Positions 16,341 to 23,036 of a stretch of DNA of 64,000 nt are shown here, in pieces. The first letter of the stretch is position 1, and each line of letters begins with the position of its first letter. The notes under the pieces are model-generated. The model was not told the origin of the DNA and searched no databases. It saw only the letters and a list, made by a program, of their open reading frames with translations. Where the stretch lies: assembly GCA_937902995.1 (NCBI GenBank), contig CALEKY010000094.1, forward strand, positions 62,001 to 126,000. Direction: 5' to 3'. Position numbers and translations under genes: made by a program. This DNA is from an uncultured Sinobacteraceae bacterium (GTDB taxonomy: Bacteria; Pseudomonadota; Gammaproteobacteria; Steroidobacterales; Steroidobacteraceae).

Positions 16341-16742
16341 TTATTGGCTCTTCTTGCGATTTGCCTGCTTTGCACGCCGCGAGCGTTCGATGCCGGCGAG
16401 CTGTTTGGCCTTGGCCGCTTCGATGGCGGCCTTCAATGCGCGCTCCCCCCATTCGCGCAATTTCTCGCTATCCGCCAAGATGTCGCTCGGCACGCGGTGA
16501 TGGTCGGTCGTTAAGTCAAATGCGTTCGGATACGCTCTGAATTGCGGCATGCCGCGGGACACGTAGTCATCCAGATTCGTGGGGCCCGTGTGCAAATACA
16601 GCGTTTCGTCGTCAACGACGATACCGAGCAGCCGGTCGTCGATGAAAATGCCGGTCGCACCAAAAATCGATCGGGAAGAAATGCGCCCTAAGAAAGAAAG
16701 GTGCTCAATGACGTAGGTTGCAAGGCTCGACTTCGTCCGCAT
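16341..16742 (-). CDS. TfoX N-terminal-domain protein
   Basis: 133 residues. Matches the TfoX/Sxy N-terminal domain: VIEHLSFLGRISSRSIFGATG then FIDDRLLGIVVDDETLYLHT and a Lys/Arg-rich C-terminal helix. The separate C-terminal TfoX domain of E. coli Sxy is absent, as in many short family members. In enteric and Vibrio species TfoX/Sxy promotes competence-gene expression with CRP, and crp is in this window at 49 kb, but a role in competence here is inference. A 28-bp inverted repeat lies about 80 bp upstream. Confidence 0.85.
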   Translation of the reverse strand: MRTKSSLATYVIEHLSFLGRISSRSIFGATGIFIDDRLLGIVVDDETLYLHTGPTNLDDYVSRGMPQFRAYPNAFDLTTDHHRVPSDILADSEKLREWGERALKAAIEAAKAKQLAGIERSRRAKQANRKKSQ

Positions 16743-16824
16743 GCGAGCAACTCACGTTTCCTTTTGACTCAATGCCTCGGACGACAGGCGATCCGAAGCG
16801 CCAATGGCGCGTCATGCAATGGAA

Positions 16825-16852
16825 GTTTACATGCCCAACGGAGTGTGTAAAC
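16825..16852. promoter_or_regulatory. inverted repeat GTTTACA-n14-TGTAAAC
   Basis: Perfect 7-bp arms at 16825-16831 and 16846-16852 are separated by 14 bp. The element lies in the 233-bp gap upstream of the minus-strand tfoX-like gene. The AT-rich arms stand out in GC-rich DNA and look like an operator for a dimeric repressor. The rest of the gap holds no gene that I can support. Confidence 0.45.
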
Positions 16853-16975
16853 ACGAGCCGCTGAACGCAGCCGATCAACAGTACAACATCCGTGTGCGAT
16901 TGCGGTGCCTTTGAGACTTAATACATGAACGCGCGACGCTCGGTCGCGCCGTCCGACGGACAGTTCTGTTGCGCG

Positions 16976-17410
16976 CTACAAGCTCGCGAGCTGCGCGCAG
17001 ATCGCATCTCGCAGTGCGCCATGCAGCACCGGATCGAATGACGGCGCCGCGGACCAATCGTAGGCCCAGGGATTTTGCGTGCGAAACTCCACGGGCTCAT
17101 CGGCGTACCGCGGATGCACGTGTGCATGTAGAGCCGGCTCGAGATTGCCGAAAATTGCGTAGTTGATGCGCAATGCGTTCGTCGCACGAAGCACCGCTTC
17201 GCCCAAGCGTCCGAGATCGCTCATGAAGCGGTCGCGCTCCTCGGGAGTGAGCGCATTCAAGTGCGGAACGACCGGATCGGGCACGAGCAGACAATATCCG
17301 CGCAGCACCTGCCGTTGTCCCATCACCGCCCAGCCGCTGGCCATGCGTGCAATGACGCACGGGTCGCCGGCGCGCGCAGCCTCAACCGTCCGATGAATGG
17401 CCGTAGTCAT
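16976..17410 (-). CDS. HIT-family hydrolase
   Basis: 144 residues. The histidine-triad signature appears as NLEPALHAHVHPRY (HxHxH), so this is a nucleotide hydrolase or transferase of the HIT superfamily, of the diadenosine-polyphosphate-hydrolase-like type. It lacks any extra domain. An upstream strand GYCLLVPDPVVPHLNAL matches the beta-strand before the HIT helix in these proteins. Substrate cannot be assigned. It is on the minus strand just downstream of the DUF486 gene. Confidence 0.85.
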   Translation of the reverse strand: MTTAIHRTVEAARAGDPCVIARMASGWAVMGQRQVLRGYCLLVPDPVVPHLNALTPEERDRFMSDLGRLGEAVLRATNALRINYAIFGNLEPALHAHVHPRYADEPVEFRTQNPWAYDWSAAPSFDPVLHGALRDAICAQLASL

Positions 17411-17422
17411 CGCCTACCCCGC

Positions 17423-17767
17423 TCAAGGCTTGCGAAACACGAAATACACTGCCCCCACCATACACAGCGCAGCCCACAAATAGTCGAGCTTCAACGGCTG
17501 GCGCATGTAGATGACGACGAACGGTACGAACACCGTCAGCGTGATGACTTCCTGAAGAATCTTCAATTGCGGCAAGGTCAGCGCGCCATAGCCGATACGG
17601 TTGGCAGGAACTTGTAACAAGTACTCGAACAACGCGATGCCCCAGCTGATCAGGGCGGCGACGATCCAGGGTTTGTGATTCAAGTGTTTGAGATGCGCGT
17701 ACCACGCAAACGTCATGAACACGTTCGAAGCGGTGAGCAACAGCACCGTCTTCATGACCACTGACAT
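17423..17767 (-). CDS. DUF486 / DMT-like small membrane protein
   Basis: 114 residues with four hydrophobic helices, the size of the DUF486 family, which belongs to the drug/metabolite transporter superfamily. Readable family stretches are FMTFAWYAHLKHL near the N-terminus, SWGIALFEYLLQVPANRIGY and a C-terminal WAALCMVGAVYFVFR. The first Met and the Met at residue 5 are both possible starts. Substrate unknown. The stop is 12 bp from the HIT gene, so they are probably one transcript. Confidence 0.88.
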   Translation of the reverse strand: MSVVMKTVLLLTASNVFMTFAWYAHLKHLNHKPWIVAALISWGIALFEYLLQVPANRIGYGALTLPQLKILQEVITLTVFVPFVVIYMRQPLKLDYLWAALCMVGAVYFVFRKP

Positions 17768-17785
17768 GATGAGAGCCTTGGTTCG

Positions 17786-18481
17786 CTAACGCTGAACGGA
17801 AATCGGTACGAGGGCAGCCGGCGAGGCATCGCGGTCGAGCCGCAGCACGAAATCGAACGCGTCGACGCGAGTGCAGAGCTCGAAGTCGCGCTCGGGCGCC
17901 CAGTCGCAGGCAGGATCGAAGAACTTCGCGGCGCTCGGCGCGCTTCTCAACCGTTCGCGAATCGCGGCCGGATCGGGCGATTCGCCGCGTAACCGGCGCA
18001 CGATCAGATCGGCACAGGCATCGTCCTCTTCGCAGCGCTCGCGCGCATGCTGACCCATCCGGACGAGCGTGAGCTGCGCAGGTGCGCGCTGACGGATGTA
18101 CTCGACGATCGCGCCCGCGTTCACCAGCGCGCCGGTGATGACTTCATCGGCGAGCTGCGCGTTGGCCAAACCTTGCGTGCCTGCATGCGTCGTGTGAATG
18201 AGCGTCTTGCCGCGCAGATCCAGACGCTCGAGATCGCTCGGGGAATTACCGCCATCGAATCCTGGCAGCGGTCTTGCGTAGCGCTCGCCGAGCAGGATCG
18301 CCTCGGGGTGGGCGCGCTTCAGCTCGAGCGCAGTTTCGATGGTGTCGACTGGCCAAATGCGCGCGGCTCCCCACGACGTCGCATACGCCGCCAGCGAGAA
18401 AGCCCGGAAAACGTCGATGATGACGGCGAGCCCGCGAGCCTCGCGCGCGCCAGCGACAAAATCGACGATGCGAATGTCCAT
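17786..18481 (-). CDS. 2-phosphosulfolactate phosphatase-family protein (ComB)
   Basis: 231 residues with the ComB-family pattern: LAVIIDVFRAFSLAAYA near the N-terminus, ILLGERYARPLPGFDGGNSP and TLIHTTHAGTQGL. ComB hydrolyses phosphosulfolactate in archaeal coenzyme M synthesis and also occurs in many bacteria, where its role is often unclear. No comA or other sulfolactate genes are visible here. It starts 79 bp downstream of the decarboxylase gene on the same strand and precedes DUF486 and HIT, so all four may be one operon. Confidence 0.82.
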   Translation of the reverse strand: MDIRIVDFVAGAREARGLAVIIDVFRAFSLAAYATSWGAARIWPVDTIETALELKRAHPEAILLGERYARPLPGFDGGNSPSDLERLDLRGKTLIHTTHAGTQGLANAQLADEVITGALVNAGAIVEYIRQRAPAQLTLVRMGQHARERCEEDDACADLIVRRLRGESPDPAAIRERLRSAPSAAKFFDPACDWAPERDFELCTRVDAFDFVLRLDRDASPAALVPISVQR

Positions 18482-18559
18482 CGAGATGCCGCAATCAGCT
18501 CACGACCGCGCCCAGGCCCTCACCGCCGCCAGCCCAGCGTTGCCGCCGGGCTCATCTCG

Positions 18560-19804
18560 CTACGCCGCGCTCTTGCGACCGCCAGCCGTCTTACGCTGTA
18601 GACGCACGACTCGCTTCGCGTCGGCCGGCCGCTCGTTCATCACGACGACCTTCGCGCGCTTGAAGAAATTGAAGTCCGTGGCGCTGGCCCACGTGTAGGC
18701 GCCCATCATGCGACCGACGACGAGATCGCCCACCTGCAGCTCAGGCAACAGGATGTCGTCGTCGATGACGTCGATCGAGTCGCAGGTCGGACCGGCGAGT
18801 ACGCTCGGAAACCGCTCCGCATCCTCGCGCAGGGCCGTGACGGGGTATTTGGCGTGATCGAACAATTGGCCGCTGTACGAGCCGTACAGTCCGTCGTCCA
18901 AGTAGTACCACCATCGCCCGTCGCGCTTGGCCTTCCCCATGACGGTGGAGACCGCAATCGCCGCAGGTGCAGCAATGAAGCGGCCCGGCTCGGCGATCAC
19001 GCGCACGTGCGGCGGCAGCTTGGCAAGCTCGGCGCGGATCGGCGCACAGAACTCCTCGATCGGCATGACGGCCTCGTTATAGGCGACGGGGAAACCGCCT
19101 CCGATGTCGAGCACGTCGAGCGCCGGCAAGCCTGCCAACAGCGCCTCGGCGATGATGTCCGTGCACGCGCGAATTGCCTCGATGTATTTCGTGGGCTCGG
19201 TTGCCTGCGAGCCGACGTGGAACGACAAGCCGCGGACACGAATACCGAGCCGGCGAGCGAACTCGATGAGGCCGAGCACCGCGCGCGGCTCGCAGCCGAA
19301 CTTGCGCGACAGGTCGACGACCGCGTTCGGGCTACGGAACGAGACGCGCAGCAGCAGCTCCGCGCGCTTGCGGTAGCGCACGAATTTCTTGATCTCGTCC
19401 GGGTTGTCGGCGACGAACGTCGTCACGCCGTAGCGCAGCGCGTCGCGGATATCGCTGTCGCGCTTGATCGGGTGCGTATGAATGCATCGGCTCGGCGCGA
19501 TCCCCTGCGCCTTGACGAGTTCGACTTCGCCCGTCGTCGCCAGGTCGAAATGGGCGCCCTCGTCGCGCAGCGTGGCGACGACGGCCGCGTGCGGCAGCGG
19601 CTTCAGCGCATAGTGGAGATCCACGCCCGGCAACGCCGCCTTGAGCGCGTGATACTGCCGGCGAACCTGCTCGCAATCGACGACCAGTAGCGGAGAACCG
19701 AAACGCGCGACGAGCGTGCGGATCTCGGCTTCCGTCAACGTCGTGGAATCGAAGGAATGCGCGGGAGAAACAGCCTGCGAATGCTTAGCTGCGCGGGGCA
19801 ACAC
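18560..19804 (-). CDS. fold-type III PLP decarboxylase, ornithine decarboxylase-like
   Basis: 414 residues from GTG 19804; the extreme N-terminus is uncertain. Alanine-racemase-fold (type III) PLP enzyme. PLP-binding Lys is in HYALKPLPHAAVV; then SFHVGSQ, DIGGGFPVAYNE (phosphate-binding glycines) and AEPGRFIAAP. AGPTCDSIDVI holds the Cys-Asp of ornithine decarboxylase, and GAYTWASATDFNFF is the dimer-interface motif. These point to the eukaryotic-type ornithine decarboxylase that makes putrescine. A lysine/ornithine dual specificity or a carboxynorspermidine-type role cannot be excluded. The whole gene is present and precedes comB. Confidence 0.87.
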   Translation of the reverse strand: MLPRAAKHSQAVSPAHSFDSTTLTEAEIRTLVARFGSPLLVVDCEQVRRQYHALKAALPGVDLHYALKPLPHAAVVATLRDEGAHFDLATTGEVELVKAQGIAPSRCIHTHPIKRDSDIRDALRYGVTTFVADNPDEIKKFVRYRKRAELLLRVSFRSPNAVVDLSRKFGCEPRAVLGLIEFARRLGIRVRGLSFHVGSQATEPTKYIEAIRACTDIIAEALLAGLPALDVLDIGGGFPVAYNEAVMPIEEFCAPIRAELAKLPPHVRVIAEPGRFIAAPAAIAVSTVMGKAKRDGRWWYYLDDGLYGSYSGQLFDHAKYPVTALREDAERFPSVLAGPTCDSIDVIDDDILLPELQVGDLVVGRMMGAYTWASATDFNFFKRAKVVVMNERPADAKRVVRLQRKTAGGRKSAA

Positions 19805-20077
19805 CTGTCGGGCACCTCATCAAAAAGCTGCGGACACTTAACCAACCAACAAGAGCAACGATTCGCTTCGTTAAACGATCGTGACTCTCACGAGTTCTGG
19901 TCGAGCGGCACCTGCAGCTTTCGCAATATCTCTGGGTGCTCTCTTACACAGGTCGGCGCGAAATGTAGCAAATATGCTCCGCGATGCAAGAACTGCGTCG
20001 CAGTTTCTTTTGCGATTTGCGCGTATGAGGCTGAGCGCGGCAAATTCGCGAAGCTTTACTCATTTCCGGACACGTGC
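19805..20077. other. intergenic gap between divergent genes
   Basis: About 270 bp between the minus-strand decarboxylase and the plus-strand AAA ATPase. It is more AT-rich than its surroundings, as expected for a double promoter region. I see no RNA gene, palindrome or repeat that I would defend, and no promoter good enough to name. Confidence 0.5.
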
Positions 20078-21586
20078 ATGACAACGAACCCGCCCGACAC
20101 GCGCCGCGAGCTGGAAGCTCTGTTGCGTAGCCGCGTGCCGCTCATCGTCATCGAAACGCGCGACGAGCCGCGAGCGATCGAGCTGCTGAAGTCCGTGTGC
20201 TCCCGGCCCGCCGCCGGCATTCGCGCGCCGTTGTTTCAGTGGACGGTCACCGACGGCCTGCGACGGCTCGACATCGACCTCGGCGGCGCGCAACGGCACA
20301 ACGCCGAGCCCTCCGAGGTACTGAAAACGATTCGCGCCGTCGACAAGCCCGGCATCTACGTGCTGCTCGACTTCCATCCTTTCCTACCGGATCCGATCCA
20401 CGTGCGGCTGCTCAAGGACATCTGCCAGGGCTACTCCAAGACGGCCCGCACGGTCGTGCTGCTGAGCCACGAGATTCAGCTACCGCGCGAACTGGAGCAT
20501 TTCGCCGCGCGCTTCGAGCTTGCGTTTCCCGACCGCAACGAGCGCCACGCCATCGTCGAGCGAGTGGCTGCCGAGTGGGCGCAAACCACCGGCGGCAAAG
20601 TGAAGACCGATCGCAGGTCGCTCGAGCTCCTCGTCGACAATCTGGCGGGTCTGTCGATCAGCGATACCGAGCGGCTCGCCCGCCAGGCGATCTTCGACGA
20701 CGGAGCGCTGCAGGCCAGCGACCTTCCCGCCGTCATGAAAGCCAAGTACGAGCTCCTGAACCGAAGCGGCGTATTGGCGTTCGAGTACGACACGGCGAAA
20801 TTCGCCGACCTCGGCGGCATGACTCGATTGAAGGAATGGCTGCGGCAACGGCGCCCGGCGTTCGACGGCAACGCACCTCCAGGCGCGAAGCTCGACCCGC
20901 CGAAAGGCGTGCTCCTGCTCGGCGTGCAAGGCTGCGGCAAGAGCGTCGCAGCCCGCGCGGCTGCCGGCATTTTCGGCGTGCCGCTCTTGCGGCTCGATTT
21001 CGCTGCCATCCACAACAAGTACATCGGCGAGTCGGAACGCAATCTGCGCGAAACGCTCGCGACGGCGGACGTCATGGCACCCTGCGTGCTGTGGATCGAC
21101 GAGATCGAAAAAGGTGTCGCAACGGGCGACGGCGACAGCGGCACGTCAAGGCGCCTCCTCGGCACCTACCTCACCTGGCTCGCCGAGAAAAAGACGCGAG
21201 TCTTCGTGGTTGCCACGGCGAACGACATCTCTGCGCTGCCGCCCGAGCTCATTCGTAAAGGTCGCTTCGACGAGATCTTTTTCGTCGACCTGCCGAACGC
21301 GGCCGTGCGGGCGACGATCCTGAAAATTCATGCCGAGAAACGCGACGTGACGCTCGACGAGAAAGCGCTTGCCGTACTCGCCCAGGCGTGCGACGGCTTC
21401 TCCGGCGCCGAAATCGAGCAAGCCATCGTCTCGGCCGTCTACAGCGCTCACGCGATGAACGAACCCGTCACCGCAGCCCACATCCTGAAGGAGATCCGCG
21501 CCACTCGACCCTTGTCGGTCGTGATGGCCGAGAAGATCGCAGAGCTTCGCGCCTGGGCCGCGGAAAGAACGGTCAGCGCCGACTGA
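20078..21586 (+). CDS. AAA ATPase, Ycf46-like
   Basis: 502 residues from ATG 20078; the frame is open upstream but carries no plausible start or coding pattern there. The N-terminal ~230 residues form the Ycf46-type domain (RSRVPLIVIETRDEPRAIEL; VLLDFHPFL). The AAA module follows with Walker A GVQGCGKS near residue 286, Walker B CVLWIDEIEKG near 336, a second region VVATANDISALPPELIRKGR with sensor and Arg-finger candidates, and a C-terminal lid. The Ycf46 family is found in plastids and bacteria; in cyanobacteria a role in CO2 utilisation has been suggested, and its job here is unknown. The 3' end abuts heptamer repeats. Confidence 0.88.
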   Translation: MTTNPPDTRRELEALLRSRVPLIVIETRDEPRAIELLKSVCSRPAAGIRAPLFQWTVTDGLRRLDIDLGGAQRHNAEPSEVLKTIRAVDKPGIYVLLDFHPFLPDPIHVRLLKDICQGYSKTARTVVLLSHEIQLPRELEHFAARFELAFPDRNERHAIVERVAAEWAQTTGGKVKTDRRSLELLVDNLAGLSISDTERLARQAIFDDGALQASDLPAVMKAKYELLNRSGVLAFEYDTAKFADLGGMTRLKEWLRQRRPAFDGNAPPGAKLDPPKGVLLLGVQGCGKSVAARAAAGIFGVPLLRLDFAAIHNKYIGESERNLRETLATADVMAPCVLWIDEIEKGVATGDGDSGTSRRLLGTYLTWLAEKKTRVFVVATANDISALPPELIRKGRFDEIFFVDLPNAAVRATILKIHAEKRDVTLDEKALAVLAQACDGFSGAEIEQAIVSAVYSAHAMNEPVTAAHILKEIRATRPLSVVMAEKIAELRAWAAERTVSAD

Positions 21587-21597
21587 CGGCGCTTCGC

Positions 21598-21800
21598 AGT
21601 TGATAGTGGATAGTTGACAGTTGATAGCGGGGACGCCGCGACAGCGTCGCGGCTCAATGGACATTGGCAGCTGAAACAACCGGCGCCAAGCGCGACGAAT
21701 AATTGACGGGCGAAAGGGTCCGGCGCAGCCGCCTGAAGCAAAGGGCCGCATCGCGGCCTTCGCTTTCAACTGTCAACTATCCACTTTCACCTATCAACTG
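21598..21800. repeat. heptamer repeat tract with inverted arms
   Basis: At 21598-21627 the 7-bp units AGTTGAT, AGTGGAT, AGTTGAC and AGTTGAT follow each other. At 21767-21800 a run of CAACTGT, CAACTAT, CCACTTT, CACCTAT, CAACTGC units reads as its inverted counterpart. The arms are about 140 bp apart, lie in the gap between two convergent genes, and could pair as a long imperfect hairpin in RNA from either side. The inner segment is GC-rich and has no gene. Confidence 0.85.
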
Positions 21801-21820
21801 CGGCCGCGCGTGAACGCGGC

Positions 21821-22876
21821 CTAGAGCATCTCGCCTTCATCCCCGAAATCCGCCACCCACGCCGCGATGTCCTGATCGTAGGTCACGATGTTCTCGGCGG
21901 TTGCGGCGCGCTTCAGGCGGTCGCGGATGGCATCCCAGCGTTCGTCGTCCGGCACTTCTTCGACGAGGATGATCTTCGCGCCTGCCTTGTCGAGCGTGCG
22001 CAGGTTGGCGTAGAGGTTTCGCGCATAGAGGTCGGGGCGCGTGCCGGCGTTGATCCAGGTCATGAAGGGATTCGTGTTGCCCGGCGGGCGCATCGCGAGC
22101 ACGGCGACCTTCTCTTCCTTCGCCGTGAACTCGTTCATCACGGTCTCCAGGCGGCGGCTCGGCACGACGTTGACCGGCGTCGTCGGCGAGTAGTGGCGCG
22201 ACATCGATCCGGGCACGCGCGGCGCGGATGGATTCGGCCCCATTTGGATCGATGGCACGACGGCTCGAAGCTGGGACAGCGTGATGCTGCCCGGCCGTAG
22301 CACACGAGGCACGTCGCCGACGCACGAAACGATCGTGGATTCGAGGCCGATCTTGCAATCGTCGCCGTCGAGCACGATTCGTACTTCGTCGCCGAACTCC
22401 TCCCGAACGTGCTCCGCGCGCGTCGGGCTGACCTTGCCGTAGCGGTTCGCGGACGGCGCAGCGATGCCGCCGCCGAATGCATTCAGGAGCTGCTGCGCGA
22501 CAGGATGATTCGGGACACGAATCGCGATCGTGTCCTGCCCGCCGGTGATCACGTCGTTGACTGCCGGCGCACGTTTGACGACCAGTGTCAGCGGACCGGG
22601 CCAGAAGGCATCTGCGAGCTGCTTCGCCTCTGGCGTCAGCTCACGCGCCCAACGCTGGATGTAGCGCGGGTGATCGAGATGCACGATGAGCGGATGCGTC
22701 GACGGCCGGCCTTTGACACGGAAAATCTTACGCACCGCATCGGGATTATTGGCGTTGGCACCCAAGCCGTAGACGGTTTCGGTCGGGAACGCGACGAGAT
22801 CGCCCGCGCGGAGCGCCTCGACCGCTTCCTGGATTTCGCTTTGGAGCACTCTGCCGATGGCCATAGCGGCCATCAT
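21821..22876 (-). CDS. L-threonylcarbamoyladenylate synthase, long Sua5 type
   Basis: 351 residues from ATG 22876; two further Met codons at 22873 and 22864 are possible starts. The N-terminal YrdC/Sua5 domain binds threonine, bicarbonate and ATP to make the TC-AMP used for t6A37 in ANN-decoding tRNAs. Motifs: GDLVAFPTETVYGLGANANN, KGRPSTHPLIVHL, FWPGPLTLVVKR, IAIRVPNHPV, IAAPSANRYGKVSPT and STIVSCVGD. A linker with SMSRHYSP leads to a C-terminal Rossmann-like Sua5 domain, so this is the long form rather than the short TsaC of E. coli. It follows the large protease-like gene on the minus strand. Confidence 0.93.
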   Translation of the reverse strand: MMAAMAIGRVLQSEIQEAVEALRAGDLVAFPTETVYGLGANANNPDAVRKIFRVKGRPSTHPLIVHLDHPRYIQRWARELTPEAKQLADAFWPGPLTLVVKRAPAVNDVITGGQDTIAIRVPNHPVAQQLLNAFGGGIAAPSANRYGKVSPTRAEHVREEFGDEVRIVLDGDDCKIGLESTIVSCVGDVPRVLRPGSITLSQLRAVVPSIQMGPNPSAPRVPGSMSRHYSPTTPVNVVPSRRLETVMNEFTAKEEKVAVLAMRPPGNTNPFMTWINAGTRPDLYARNLYANLRTLDKAGAKIILVEEVPDDERWDAIRDRLKRAATAENIVTYDQDIAAWVADFGDEGEML

Positions 22877-23036
22877 ACCAGCGCTGCCCTGTTCATCCGC
22901 CCGCGCGAGCGAAACTCCCGACGAACGGTTGTCGCGCAAACCCCACAGCGCCTGGAACCGACTGAGCGACCGCACCCACGCGATTCCCGCGCGGACGCGT
23001 TTCGAGGAGCGCCGAACTCCGCAGTGCTCTTAGCTT

